Of a stretch of DNA of 64,000 nucleotides, positions 1 through 11,754 are shown piece after piece. Position 1 is the first letter of the stretch; each line of letters starts with the position of its first letter. A program made the translations under genes and the position numbers. Under the pieces are notes generated by a model, which was not told the origin of the DNA, searched no databases, and saw only the letters and a list, made by a program, of their open reading frames with translations. Source of the DNA: Typhlomys cinereus (Eukaryota > Chordata > Mammalia > Rodentia > Platacanthomyidae); assembly GCA_023101885.1 (NCBI GenBank), contig JALPQD010000395.1:1870001-1934000 (forward strand). The letters are read 5' to 3'.

Positions 1-54
1 AACTTGTGATCCTTCTGCCTACACCATTCAAACTTGCTTTTGATTTTTTTCTTC

Positions 55-155
55 TTTTGAGCCAGGCTGGACTCAACTGGCCGCCTAGCTGAGGATGACT
101 TTGAACTCTTGCCTCTGCCCAAGTGCTGGGATGGCAGGCGCGCACCATCGATCGC
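55..155 (-). mobile_element. B1 SINE fragment
   Basis: 7SL-derived words in reverse orientation (gagccaggctgg, aagtgctgggatggcagg, cgcgcacca) mark a B1 remnant. Boundaries are approximate. Confidence 0.6.
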
Positions 156-999
156 GCCCCATTTATCAAATGCTAGAAATGAATTCAGGACTTCATGTGT
201 GCTGGGCAGGCACCCCTGCCCACCAAGTCACAGCCCCAAACTAATTTCTTATTTCTTTTAAAAAATTAACAAATGGATGGAATTCTCACGTTTAGAGGTG
301 TTTGCATTCATTCCCTGACACTTGCCATCAGGGGTTTGTGGTCCAGGTGGACGCCAGGACTCAGCGACATACACACCGTCCTTGCTTTGGAGATACACCT
401 TTGTAGTCTGCCCCTGAGGACTCCCGGTGACTTTCAGTGACGGCGTCTTGGTCACTGCTCTGTGTTCACTCTGGTCCAGCCTGGAGCACAGGCACCTTGT
501 CCTTGTGTTCTGACAGTTCCGCGTTCGCCTGCCCGGTATTGGACGAGAAAGGAAAAGGTTATCAAAATGAGTGGAATGTGAACTCACATATCCAAACAGA
601 GAGCACAGTGTTTTCTAGACGCATGCATTAGACAGACTTCATCCACGTCCGCTGATGAATAATCCTTTCTGCGCTCGCCCTCGCCTTGTGACTGCTGACT
701 CTTACATAATTTACATGCAAAATAGGGGATTGTCTAACAGAAACCACAGGCAGTGCTGGAACAGCTGCAGGAATTGTTAGTTCACTTCAAGTTGCTTTTA
801 AACCCCACTGTCAATTTCTTTCTTATTTCTGCTTTGCTGTATGGTGTGTATATGTGTCATATGTGCACACGTGAGTGCAGGTGTGCATGCACATGTGTGC
901 CCGTGCACCTGGAGGCCAGAGCGCAATGCCCAGCGCCTTCTTGTATCACCCTCTTATTTTTAATTTTTATCTGGGGGGGGGTGGTTGCTGACATATGCC

Positions 1000-1125
1000 G
1001 CAGCATGTAAGCAATGTTCAGAGGACAACTTCATGACTTCAGTTCTTTCCTTCCACCTTTACCAGGGGGGATTTCAGGTCATCAGATTTGATGGAGGCCC
1101 CTTTCCACTTAGCCATCCCGCCAGC
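1000..1125 (-). mobile_element. B3/B2-type SINE, degenerate
   Basis: The block cagaggacaacttc ... ttctttccttccacc ... cacttagccatcccgccagcc is the reverse complement of a B3 body and head. Confidence 0.55.
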
Positions 1126-1129
1126 CCTC

Positions 1130-1345
1130 CACTTTACTGTTTGGAGGCAGGATCTCTCACTGAATCCCGAGCTCACCAGTGTGGCTAGGCTGGCTTGCCA
1201 GAGCACGGGCTCCATCTCTGCCCTCCCCCTTTCCCCAGCAGTGGGGTCACAGGCATGCACCTTCACATCTGGCTCTTTATGTGGGTACAGAGGATCCAAA
1301 CTCAGGCCCTCCTGTTTTATTGACTGAGCGTCTCCTCAAGTCCCT
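1130..1345 (-). mobile_element. B4-type (B1 plus ID) SINE
   Basis: A B1-like part (ctaggctggcttgcc, ggggtcacaggcatgc) is followed by an ID-like head in reverse (ggatccaaactcaggccctc ... gactgagcgtctcc). Confidence 0.5.
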
Positions 1346-2049
1346 TCCTTTTCTCCTCAGGTCTTCTGTGGCCATAAGCTCCATTTATGAACCTCTGTTA
1401 GCCACAAAGAGTCTGTGTGGCTTTGTCCCTTGGCACGTCTTCCTCCTCTTGAGCGTTGACTCAGCAGAAGAACTCTCTAGACTGTGCCACAGGTCACCTC
1501 TCTCTGGCGTAAGCATGAGTTTTGTGACCTTGCCTGATTTGAGGACATGTTTAAATCCTGACCATAAGCACAGGAAGAGCTAGTATAGAGTATCGCCAGA
1601 CATAGAGTATCATAACCCGTTGCTGCCGTGAGACACCTGACCCTGTCAACTTAGGGTAGAAAATGGTTTTATTCAGACCCCGGTCCTAGGTCCCAGTCCA
1701 GCATGGCAGGAGAGTCACAGCGTGAGGCACCGAGGGGAGCACAGGGCAGGTACCCATCCATGCCCGCAGAGGGCAGCTACCCACCCACGCTTGCTTCCTT
1801 GGCTGCAGGCGCTCCTCTAGCTCTCTGCATCGTCAGCCCCCTGCTCAGGTAGCCACCCTGCCAACCAGGGGCTGAGTCTTCCCATATCAGTTACACAGTC
1901 AAGACAGCCCTAACAGACCCCCGGCTGTGAGTTCTTTTCTGGTTCCTTGACTCTCAGGGATTTCATGCCGGGCCCGTGATGCTTGGCTCTCTTGGCCCTC
2001 AAGTAATTCATGTCCCTGAGTTCCATTCTTTTTCTCCTCTAATCTGCCT

Positions 2050-2067
2050 TAATAATAATAATAATAA

Positions 2068-2102
<35 letters not shown>
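2050..2102. repeat. (TAA)n(TAG)n microsatellite
   Basis: Six TAA units are followed by about eleven TAG units, a compound trinucleotide repeat. Confidence 0.95.
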
Positions 2103-2204
2103 ATAAAAAGACAGCCTTCTACAGGCTTGTCCAAAGGCCTGCCTCAATCCAGAGAATTCCACTCAGCGTTCCATGGGTCAAGTTGACCATACTACCCAAG
2201 GCAG

Positions 2205-2410
2205 GTGAGTGACATCTGTAAGCTCAGCATGCAGGAGCAGAGACAAGTTCACAGTTCAAGGCCAGACTGGATTGCATGGAGTTCCATGTCAGCCTAGATG
2301 AAAGGAAGCTCCCCCCCAACACCACAACAATAAACACTGGGGCTGGGGACTCAGCAGTTACAGCATTTGTCGCTCAAGCAAGTGGTTTAGAGTTTGGGTC
2401 TCCAGACACT
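2205..2410 (+). mobile_element. B1-like and ID-like SINE remnants
   Basis: The block gacatctgtaagctcagcat...aaggccagactgg is B1-like, and ggggctggggactcagcagt is an ID/B4-type head with an A-box pattern. Confidence 0.45.
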
Positions 2411-2425
2411 ATGTAAGAGCCAAGT

Positions 2426-2680
2426 GGTGGGCTGCGGAGGTGGCTCAGGGCTTAAGATTCTGTCTTGAAAGCAGAAGGGCCTCAGTTTGGATTTTGGGTC
2501 CCATATGAAGACACCAGAAGGAAATGGCAGTGGCTTGTACTTCTGGCTCTGGAAGGCAGAGCCTGGGAAACCACAGAGCGAAGCAAAAAGGAGGTAGAAG
2601 AAATCCAGGGTGATTCCCGAAGTCACCCTTGGGCCTTCGCAGGGACACACAGTACACTGCCCCTGGCTTTCTCTTACACA

Positions 2681-2723
<43 letters not shown>

Positions 2724-2724
2724 G
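2426..2724 (+). mobile_element. Lineage-specific B2-like tRNA SINE, full length
   Basis: It opens with the tRNA-like head gaggtggctcagggcttaag, then the diagnostic body (ggaaatggcagtggc, ggcagagcctgggaaacc, ccagggtgattcccgaagt) and a CA tail of about 47 bp. The body is unlike murine B2. Confidence 0.75.
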
Positions 2725-2819
2725 AATAAAAATTTTAAAAAGCCAAGTGGTCTGTACCATCCCACCTGTACTTCCACCCTTGGAATGCAGAGCTGTGGGG
2801 TCTGGGGGAGATTCCCCAG

Positions 2820-2876
2820 ACAAGGAGATCCCCCAGAGCAAGGGGATCCCCCAGAGCAAGGGGATTCCCCAGAGAG
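2820..2876. repeat. 18-bp tandem repeat (caaggggatcccccagag)
   Basis: Three to four imperfect units contain GGGGATYCCC, which resembles kappa-B sites. Confidence 0.8.
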
Positions 2877-3029
2877 AGGAGAGCGGCAAACTCTGAATTT
2901 CAGGGTAGAAGAGCGAAGAGGGACGATTTCTAACATTGACTTCTGGGTTCCACATACATGCATATGTACGGGGAAGTGAAAAGAATACAATGAAAGCAAT
3001 CGACTTAGTTCATTTTAAATTTCTCCTAA

Positions 3030-3185
3030 AAATATCTACTTATTTAAGATGGAGGGCTGGGTATGCCACACATCCCACGATGCAGGGACTGTCAGAGGAC
3101 AACCTCAGAAGTCAGGTCTCTTCTTCCACCAAGGAATAAAGTCAGGTCACCAGGCACCTCCCACAGAGCTGTCTCTCGGCCGCTC
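3030..3185 (-). mobile_element. B3/B2-type SINE
   Basis: Reverse B3 words gtcagaggacaacctcagaagtc and ctcttcttccaccaa are present and end near ctgtctctcggcc. Confidence 0.6.
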
Positions 3186-3675
3186 TTCTTAAAGTTCTGC
3201 ATAGACATCCCTATCATAAGTAGGGTAGGAAATCTTGAGTCCTTTATCTATAAAAGTAGACTCCAAAGACGAACGTGACGCAGGATTGAAGTTGCTAGCG
3301 TGGTCTCTTCTGTTTGGGGGCTAGAACCAGTGTCTCCCACCCTCTGTCTGCTGAGCTGATTTCAATTATGCTAAAACGTCCACAGATTTTTTTTTTTTTC
3401 TTTTTTAACGTGCCATAGATAAATACAACAGAACGTCTTAAAGAGGAAAAGAAAAATGAGGTCAGGGACTTTTGCCGGCATGAAACAGAAGGAAGATGTT
3501 TCTCTCGAATGATCGCTGCTTTGCTGACTGTCCCAAGACCATCAGGACTGGGCGGGCTGGGAATTTTGCTCCCCTGGGACCTAGTCTCCGAGGCATGAAG
3601 CAGGCAGGGCAGGTGGGCTAGACCTGCTTGCTGTCCCTTCCAGCCCGGCTGACATTTGGGCAGTCTCCAGTGAGC

Positions 3676-3677
3676 TC

Positions 3678-3708
<31 letters not shown>
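3676..3708. repeat. (TG)n microsatellite
   Basis: About 13 TG units are followed by gtatgtagagagagaga. Confidence 0.9.
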
Positions 3709-4137
3709 AGAGAGAGAGATGACAGCTTGCTTCTGCTGTTACCGTCGCTCTTCAGCCGACATCTTTATCCAACATGGGAATATCTTCAGTGCTCGCCTCT
3801 CTCACTTTTTAGCGAAATGTCAGTCTAATTCTCTAAGGGCATTGTTCATGGCAACGATTTAGAAAACACTGTTTAAAAAAGAGGAAGTGGTGAGCATGAA
3901 CACAGGAAGCCTGTTTCGCAACTTCAGCTTCAGCTCTGAAACGTACACCGTTTTGAAGCGCGTTTGTCTGAAACAGGAACATGAAGTGCAGTGCCGAGCC
4001 TGGCTGGTGGCACCGGCAGTTCTTCCAGGAGTGGGTTGATGTGGAGAGATCTACAAAAGATACCCTGGCTGTTTGTTGTTTCTAATCTGCAAAATGGTCA
4101 CAGCTGGGAGTTTGTAATCCCTCCAAAAACAGAATCT

Positions 4138-4162
4138 CACACACACACACACACACACACAT
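4138..4162. repeat. (CA)n microsatellite
   Basis: About 12 CA units lie in otherwise unique intron sequence. Confidence 0.9.
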
Positions 4163-5664
4163 ATGTACACACAAAGTTAATGTGCAAAAATAGCAAGGCA
4201 AAAGCGTGTGTGTGAGATTTTACTGGTAGGAAATGAGGTAGCCTGGCCGGGAGCTGGGCCGCACTGCTGATGGGACCGTGGGCGATTTGCTTTATCTCTG
4301 AGGCTGCTTCCTGTCTGTGATGTAAAAGTGACTGCACACCCCGGGGGACTGGTGGACGCTGCTAATGTCACCTGTGCCGGGCGTCCTCTCCTTAGGCCAC
4401 TTGTGACCCCTCACTCTTTCCCCAGCGACGTCCCCGAGGCTTGTGAGACAGGGACTCCCAATCTCTGGGCCTTGTCGCCTACTTGGCAGGTTTCCCCGCT
4501 TGACTAGGGAGCCGGTGTCGACATCCTGTCCCTCTGTGGCTCTAGGAGACAAGGGGCGTTCTGCTGACATGGCCAGCGGGACTGCCCTGGCCTTTCTTCA
4601 GCCAGAGTCCGGCCAAGTGAACAGGGGCGTCTGGCTGCATGGTCTGGGCAGGGCCGTGTTCTCATGGAGGGGAACAGAGGGAAACGCACAGTCTTAAATG
4701 TCCCTTGATGAAAAACTCCAGTCTCCAGCGTGTGTATCAGGAAACAGGGAGGTCAGGTCAGGCTCTAGAGACGGTGATTCATTCATCCACCCCTCCTTTG
4801 GGCCTGAGCTCAGCCCAGGTTTCTTTCCACAGCCCCCCTGGCCGATGGTGATGGGCTCACTGGCCTCACGGTGGGGAGAAACTGTTACCTCGGATAAGCA
4901 GATGGGCCCAGTTCTGCCCCTCTGCTGGCAGCCGCGCAGGGAACAGAAGGCCTTTCTTCACTCTACTTAGCAAGTGAAAGGCCCCAGGATTGAGATGCGG
5001 GTCATTTTTCTCTTCTTCCATTTCAATGCCTGCGCCCCAGAGTAGCCCACAAACACTGGGGCCAGAGCGCTCTCAAGAACACTCAGGAAATTGCTGGAAT
5101 ACTTCGAGCATATTTCTTTGGTTAACTTATTTTGAAGTTTCTCTCTGCTTTGTATTTTAGCGACCCTCATAATTTATCACAGACGGACACATTGTTTTGG
5201 CAAGTCCCTGGGCTGGAAGTTTCCAACAAAAACTCCCAGCTCTGCCTGAATAGAAGTTCCAAGCACATTTTTAGTTTTGAACTTGAAAATGCATGCTAGA
5301 TGCTACAGTGTGCTGGGAAACTTAAACAATGCACTGTGTCAGACAACAACATCGTGGGGGGACAGAGGCCTTCTTCAGCTGTCCCCTGGGGCTGGCCCTC
5401 CCCCTCCATTAGCTCATGCCTCCTCTTCAGCCTCCTCTGTCCCACTTTCCTCATTAAAATCATCTCATCTGCTCATCCTCTGAGCAAAGAAAAAAACTGT
5501 GATTCTTAACTGTTCTTCAAGAGTGATCATTATTAATCTTTAACTTTACGAAAATGGAATTACTCAAATACTGTTTCAAAACCTTTAAAATTTTATATAT
5601 ATATAGTTTATGTATGATAGATCTCACTTCTTAGCATTAAATATTCTTTCAGGCTAGACTTTTT

Positions 5665-5845
5665 TACATTTCTTTCTTTCTTTATTTAGTGTGTACAGGT
5701 GTCACAGCTCACATGTGGAAGTCAGAGGACAATTCGCAGGGATTGGTTCTCTCCTTCCGCTGTGCGGGTTCCAGGACTCAGACTCAGGCTTGGTGGCAAG
5801 TGCCACCTTTACCTGCTGAGACAGCCACTCACCCTTCCTTACTAT
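5665..5845 (-). mobile_element. B3 SINE
   Basis: Reverse-strand B3 landmarks gtggaagtcagaggacaatt, ggttctctccttccg and cctttacctgctgagacagcc are in the expected order, after a T-rich start. Confidence 0.7.
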
Positions 5846-6084
5846 TTTTTTTTAAACAGGTTCCACATCAATCCTTCAAGGCTAAACATACTATTTAGCA
5901 ATCGAATTACCGTGTGTTGGGCTCCAGTTACTTACTTGGGTAGCAATACTGGGGCCGGAACCCAGAGCATGACAGATGGGCGCTCTGCTGCCCGCTGTGT
6001 GCCCAGCTCTGGTTTTCAAGCCTTGAACATTTTGATGATTAAAAAGTATGCACTATTATAAACCAAGGTGTCTCTGTCTTTCTC

Positions 6085-6170
6085 TCTTTTTGTTGTTTGT
6101 TTGTTGAGACAGGTTTTGCTTTCTTGCGCAGGCCCTCAGGTGCTGGGGTTGTAGGCATCCTCCATGGTTT
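6085..6170 (-). mobile_element. B1 fragment
   Basis: gttgagacaggttttgc and aggtgctggggttgtaggca are reverse B1 words. Confidence 0.5.
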
Positions 6171-6502
6171 GGTGTCTCCCGTGAGCATCATTGTAATCTA
6201 GAGTCAGTAGACTAGAGATCGGGCGGGAGTGGGCATAGCCAGATTCTCATGAAAGAGTCTTTCCTGTTACTGGTTGGGGTTTTCAAAGATCTTCAATGGG
6301 TTCGTTTTTGTTTTTTTTTTTAATTTTAAAATGCCAGGAAATAGTCAGCAACCTTTTATTAATAATATTCTAATGCATTGTTAATGTCCTACTAGAAACA
6401 TGGGGGGCTTTTTCGAAGCTTGTCACCCCACTATCCACGAGCAAGGATAACACTGTCAGGTGGCACGGTGAGGAGTCTCACTTTATGCAGACTGTCAGTT
6501 TG

Positions 6503-6645
6503 CAGCTGGGCGTAGTGGTGTGTGCCTGTCACCGTAGCACTTGGGAGGCCGCTGAGGCAGGAGGATGACTGTGACTTCCATCCAGCCTGGGTCACACGGG
6601 AGTTGCAGTGTACTTTGAGCTAGTTTGATCCTGTGTCAAAATAAG
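6503..6645 (+). mobile_element. B1 SINE
   Basis: gctgggcgtagtggtgtgtg, cgtagcacttgggagg and ggcaggaggatgactgtgac are the B1 left-to-right landmarks. Confidence 0.75.
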
Positions 6646-7127
6646 TTTGAACTGCTTACAGCGCAAAGAGCTCATGTGGGAGAAAGGTGACTGGCTAGCC
6701 CGAGCCATTGAATTCCTTCCTCATGGCATCTGCACATTGGTCTGAGGAGGGACGAGAGGCCAGAGGCCCTGCTGGGTTCCGCAGGCCTCCCCTGGGTGAG
6801 AGTTGGGCCCACCTGCAGCTGGCTGCCAGGTGTCCCAGAATCCCCAGCAGCCTGCGTGCGGCTGAGTGCTGCCCTCATGCAGGCGGGAGGCGAAAGGTGG
6901 ATGAGCTCCTCCTCCCAGCCTGAAGTGCAGCCGATTGTTCTCGGAGTGATGATAGGAGAAATCTGTGGATCACTGGGGATCGCTGTGATCGCTATCAAGT
7001 GGGCCTTGGTCCCCCCCAATTTTGATAATAAAAACTCAGTGTTCATAATTGCTAGCGCTTTTAACAAAGAATGTATGCTGCATCAGGTACAGCACCGAGG
7101 GGATTGGACTTTGTTCAAAAAATAACA

Positions 7128-7440
7128 GGCTGAGGATGGCTCAGCTGGTAGGGGCTGGCAGCGAAAGCTCGAGGCCCTGAGTTCAGATCCTTCGAACCCA
7201 TGTTAAAAAAACAAATCCTAAAAAAACAAACAAAAAAAACAAAACAAAAAAAACACAAATCCTGTTAGGCCAACTCTAGAACAGTGGGCAGGGTGAAGAC
7301 AGGCAGGTCCCTGGGGCGAGCCAGTCAGTGAGCTCCAAGTCAGGGAGAGACCCTCCCTAAAAGCTAAGGTGGCAAGTGACCGAGGAAAATACCCATTGTG
7401 ACCTCTGGCTGCCACACACACGTGCACATACAGACAGGTA
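7128..7440 (+). mobile_element. B4/RSINE1-type SINE split by an A-rich insertion
   Basis: The ID-like head (ggctcagctggtagggg ... tgagttcagatcc) and body (gtgagctccaagtcagggag, acctctggctgcc) flank an A-rich CAAAA stretch at 7205-7258. Its CA tail leads into the 31-bp minisatellite. Confidence 0.55.
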
Positions 7441-7672
7441 CATGCTAACAGGTTGAGCATACAGACAGATACATACAACAGGCCGAGCATACAGACAGAT
7501 ACATACCAACAGGCCGAGCATACAGACAGATACATACCAACAGGCCGAGCATACAGACAGATACATACTAACACGCGCACATACAAACAGATACATACAA
7601 CAGGCTGAGTGTACAGACAGATACATACAACAGGTGGAGCGTACAGACAGATACATACAACAGGCTGAGCAT
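7430..7672. repeat. 29-31-bp minisatellite, about eight units
   Basis: Units of the form acatacaacaggccgagcat + acagacagat recur from the end of the preceding SINE tail. Two inner units are identical at 31 bp; flanking ones are diverged. Confidence 0.9.
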
Positions 7673-8590
7673 GGAGGCGTCACCTCTAATCCCCCTGCTC
7701 AAGCTCAGGTTACGTACATAGCAAGGACCTTATCTCAAAACCAAAACACATAACAGGGATAATATGTGCCCTTACTTGTAGGTCCGGTTGGCATATGAAT
7801 GTAAGTGTGTGAAAGCAACCCATCCCTGTTAGAAGATCAAAAGCAGCTGTGAGACCGGGCGCGGGGGCGGAGCTTGAAAGCCAACCCCACAGACTCCCTG
7901 GTGAGATGGAGCCGATCTCTCCTGCCTGCCCTGTCTCCACTCTGTCTGCCAGCCATGAGCGCTGAGCCTGCGCTGCCATTCTTGGTTCTTGACACTAAAC
8001 GTCATTTGTCATTTTGAGCTAAACGGGAAGTAGCTGCTCATTTGGCCCTGCTGATAATTTATAAGGGGCTGACTAAATGGGTTCTGGTTGTTCTTGTGTT
8101 TGGACTCATTAGGATTGGGGCGCACCGTGCTGGGGTGCAGTGTCTGCAGAACAGCAGCCCTGCTCTGCTCATCTCGAAGCCCCTAGAGACATGCTAAGAA
8201 CTACTAGGAAGGGAAGTGAGGGGTCTGTCTGCCCTTGGGCCTGTTGGGGTTTGTTTGGGGGGGATTCCCAAGGAAACTCTGAAGTTTAAATCCAGTGTCT
8301 CTGACAGATAGAGCCAAGGAGACCAAAGGTTACCCGCGCCGTCTGTGACTATGACTGTGGCCGTGGGTAACTTTCCAAAGATGAGCTCTAAATTCTGAGA
8401 CTCTGACTCACTAAGAAATGAAACCAACCCGCCCTGTGTCTCGGTGCACCACGCAGCAGTGAACGCAAGGAAACAGCGCCCGTCTGTGTCAGCTCAGAGA
8501 GGATGGGCCCCGAGATGACGGGGAGGTGTTTATAGATGACTTCCCAAGAGATGAGACTCTATTAAGGCACTTCCAGTGTTCCTCTGGTAT

Positions 8591-8601
8591 GTGTGTGTGC
8601 G

Positions 8602-8643
<42 letters not shown>

Positions 8644-8645
8644 CG
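8591..8645. repeat. (GT)n(GC)n(AC)n palindromic dinucleotide repeat
   Basis: Alternating purine-pyrimidine DNA throughout: GT units, then GC units, then about 15 AC units. It is symmetrical around the GC core, favouring Z-DNA or a cruciform. Confidence 0.9.
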
Positions 8646-8694
8646 TGCGCTCATGCTGCTACTCAGCAGGTGCTCCAGATTTTGAAAATAGTCT

Positions 8695-8882
8695 TTAAGA
8701 TATATTTATTTAAGAGAGGGAAGGGAGAGAGATGCATGCAGGGTGGCAATGGGCGGGTGGAAGTCAGGGGACAACTTTCAGAAGTCAGGTCTCTCGTCAC
8801 TACGTGGGCTTCCAGGGATTGAACTCAGGTCTGTGGGTCGCAAGCAGACGCTTCCCCACTGAGCTGGCTCGCTCGCTGGTCC
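8695..8882 (-). mobile_element. B3 SINE
   Basis: Reverse B3 words ggaagtcaggggacaacttt, cagggattgaactcaggtc and ccccactgagctggctcg are present. Confidence 0.7.
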
Positions 8883-8894
8883 TCGCGCTCCACG

Positions 8895-9045
8895 TTCGTG
8901 GTGAGGTTGGGTCTCTCAGCTGAGCAGAGCTCACTGGTGAGGGAGGACAGCTGGCTAGCTCGCCCTGCCGGTTCTCTGTCTTTGCCCCCCGAGTGCTGGC
9001 ATTACAGGCAGCCTCTGTTGTGTGAGTACATCCCCTGGGGAGATG
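8895..9045 (-). mobile_element. B1/B4-like SINE
   Basis: ttgggtctctcagctgagca and ccccgagtgctggcattaca are reverse B1-type words in diverged sequence. Confidence 0.45.
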
Positions 9046-9459
9046 CACACAGCCACCTTTCTATTCCAGATAGGAGTTCTGAGATAGACCAAAGTAACCA
9101 CGACGTCAAGGTCCCACTGGACAAATTTCAGTATAGTGTGGCTACTTACGGAAATAGGGGTGAAAGTTATTTACAGAAGCAGGGGCAACTCAAAGGCAGC
9201 TACATCACTAAAAAGCCCACCCCAGCCTGGACGATTTCCCCATGGCTGCGCAAGTGGAACCCCCTCAGTTAACCTTTCTCAGTCCGTGTACCATAGGGCC
9301 ACGGCTAGATCCAAGACCCCCGGGGGCATGTGTGAGGGCATGTTTGAGCCATATACGAGACTCTCCAGGCAAGTCCAGAATCCCAGGTGAGGGGCTAATG
9401 ACCCTCACTACCCCTTCTGTCTTTGAATGAACATCAATGAACAATAGGTGTAATCTTTT

Positions 9460-9750
9460 TTTTTTTAATTTTTATTTGTGTGCGTGTGTATGTGTGTGTG
9501 TGTGTGCATGTGTGTCAGAGAGCACTGCGTGTGCCCTTGAAGCCCCAAGAGTGACTTCGAGAATCATCCCGGATTGCTTCTCCCTCCTTTTTGCTTCACT
9601 CTGGGGTTTCCCAGGCCCTACCTTCCAGAGTGGGAAGTGTAGGCCACTGCCATTTCTACTGCTGTTTTTACATGGGCTCCAGGATCCGAACTCAGATCAT
9701 CTGCTTGCAAGGCAGAGGCTTCACCCCTGAGCCATTTCTCCAGCCCAACA
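9460..9750 (-). mobile_element. Lineage-specific B2-like SINE
   Basis: Read in reverse it has the TG/CA tail, gagtgacttcgagaatcatc, ctggggtttcccaggcccta and a full tRNA-like head ending tgagccatttctccagccc. Confidence 0.75.
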
Positions 9751-10135
9751 GACGCAGTCTTGATGGGCTCAGACCAAAGGGGCAGCTGTTTATTTGGAAG
9801 AAAACAGCATCCAACACCGCCGTGCTTGGCCGGCCCTTATGTGGCTCTGGGGATCTAACCCCAGTGTTCGTGCTTACAAGGCAAGTACCTGGCTCACTGG
9901 GCAGTCTCCACAGAACCCCCTAAGTTGCGTTTCAGTGTGGGTTCATGGAACCGGGGAAAGACATCCCTAAACTGTTATGAGTCAGTGTGCTGCAAAAGCT
10001 GTACGGTGGTGAGGGCTGAAGCAGGTGACTGGTTTCTGGGGAAGAGACGCCTGGTCACTTCCCCATGGATAACCCTGGACAGATCTTGGAGGTGAACTAG
10101 TCCACGGTTGCCGTGAGCAGATTTGTGATCTCAGG

Positions 10136-10138
<3 letters not shown>

Positions 10139-10182
<44 letters not shown>
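10139..10182. repeat. (GT)n microsatellite
   Basis: About 22 pure GT units are followed by degenerate TG/CA sequence to 10300, including a 16-bp palindrome at 10272-10287. Confidence 0.95.
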
Positions 10183-10186
<4 letters not shown>

Positions 10187-11427
10187 CATGCACACACATT
10201 AGCATGTACTTGAGTATGTGTGCATGAGCACATGTGTTCACACACCGGACATGTGTGTGTATGAGCTGTACGCATGCGTACGCATGCATGTGTCTGTGTG
10301 CATTGCGTGGTGATGGTCTGATCTGCTGCAGGACTCTGGCTGTTTCAAGGCCCCGACAGAGGGAGAACCATTTCTCTCAAATAAGAGTGGCTGTCCTTTC
10401 TGGGATTGTTCAAACTGTTCTTGACAGGGCGGGGCGCTCCCTCCCTCCCCTCACTGTGGACTTTTTGTAGGACTTTCTGAGGAAAGTATGTAAATGAAAC
10501 AAAATATTCTGGAAATTTGAGGTCCATGGGGGAATTCCCTTGTGTTGGTTTTTTTTTTGACATTTGTATATTCACGACAGAACTATAGTGATAGACCGTG
10601 AAGAAGAAGGAGTTTGTGTTGGATGTGGGGGCGGTGCAGATGGGAAGCCTGCAGGGGGGGGAGCTGTTGTTTTAGCAGGGGGCTACATTTCGGGAGTAGC
10701 TGTGCTGAGCGTCTCAGGGGCTGGGTTGAGATGCTTTGCTCCTGGCCCCAGTCAGAAGCGGAAGGCAGAGCATATGGTCAGGAAGGGAGTTCACAGGATG
10801 CCAAGGGGAAGATGGTGCAGCTGGCGCAGAGCCAGGCTCAGGGAGAAGCTCAGGGAGCCGAAAGGAACTGAGAGTCCCAGGTAAAGAAAGGCGCCCAGAG
10901 CACCCCAACATTGGTGTGAAGAGGGAAGAAAATACAGGAAGCCCCGGGGACCTTGGCCTGGCGTTCCCAGGACTCATATGATAGGAAGCAAAGGGAAGTG
11001 AGAGTCGGGAAGGCTTTGGGCCACACAGCAGAGCCAGGGAAGAAGGCCAGATGCTGAAAGCCCCTTGGAGGGCCCAAAAAGTGGAGTGGTGATGGCGGCA
11101 TTTCCATCCGAACGTGCTTGCCTGTCGCTCACAGATCTTAACATTTTGTGACATCAATGAGTAAAACAAGACAAAAACCCCCAGAGTGCTCACCACGGGA
11201 TGCTGCCTTTGCCTGTGTGGTTTGGGCTCTGGACAGGGGACTCAGCCGGGTCACCTGAAGCCTAGTGGTATCTGTCTGGCAGGGGGGTTTCCGAGGCTGG
11301 GCAATCTTGGGCCTATTAGCATCTTGTTAGATCACCCGTTCTGTGGCATGTGTCCAAGGGGGACCCCCTGAGTCTGGACCTCCCTGCAGTGGACAGACGT
11401 TCCTGATACCTAGGGGTATCAGACTCT

Positions 11428-11512
11428 GGGCTGGAGATGTCGCTTAGTGAGAGAGCGTGTGCTGAGCTCGCGCCGAGCCCTGGTCTGGACCCTAGTACGC
11501 CCTTCTCCAGCT
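11428..11512 (+). mobile_element. ID SINE
   Basis: gggctggagatgtcgcttag ... agcgtgtgctgagc ... ccctggtctggaccctagta matches the ID (BC1-like) tRNA-Ala-derived head. Confidence 0.6.
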
Positions 11513-11754
11513 TGATTTTGCAACTTACCAAGCAAGAATTGCTTGCTTTTAACTTTTTTTTTTTTTTTCCAGTGCTAGGGGTAGAACATACACAGAGTGT
11601 GGGGGGGGGTTTAGTGGCAAACCAAGATTCATATTCTTTGTGTGCAGGAAGCTCAGACTTGAGACAGTTTTTTAATTTTTTTTTAATAAACCTTCTAGTT
11701 TTAAATAAACAAGCAATAAACCTGCTGATGTTCCCTTTGAGGGGAAATTATACT

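Noticed and set aside
2426..2500. tRNA genes suggested by A-box and B-box like heads
   Set aside because: The heads belong to SINEs with diverged tRNA-like sequence, no acceptor stem pairing that I can confirm, and a SINE body following.
7428..7672. CRISPR-like array
   Set aside because: Units are contiguous without unique spacers, and the host is a mammal; it is a minisatellite.
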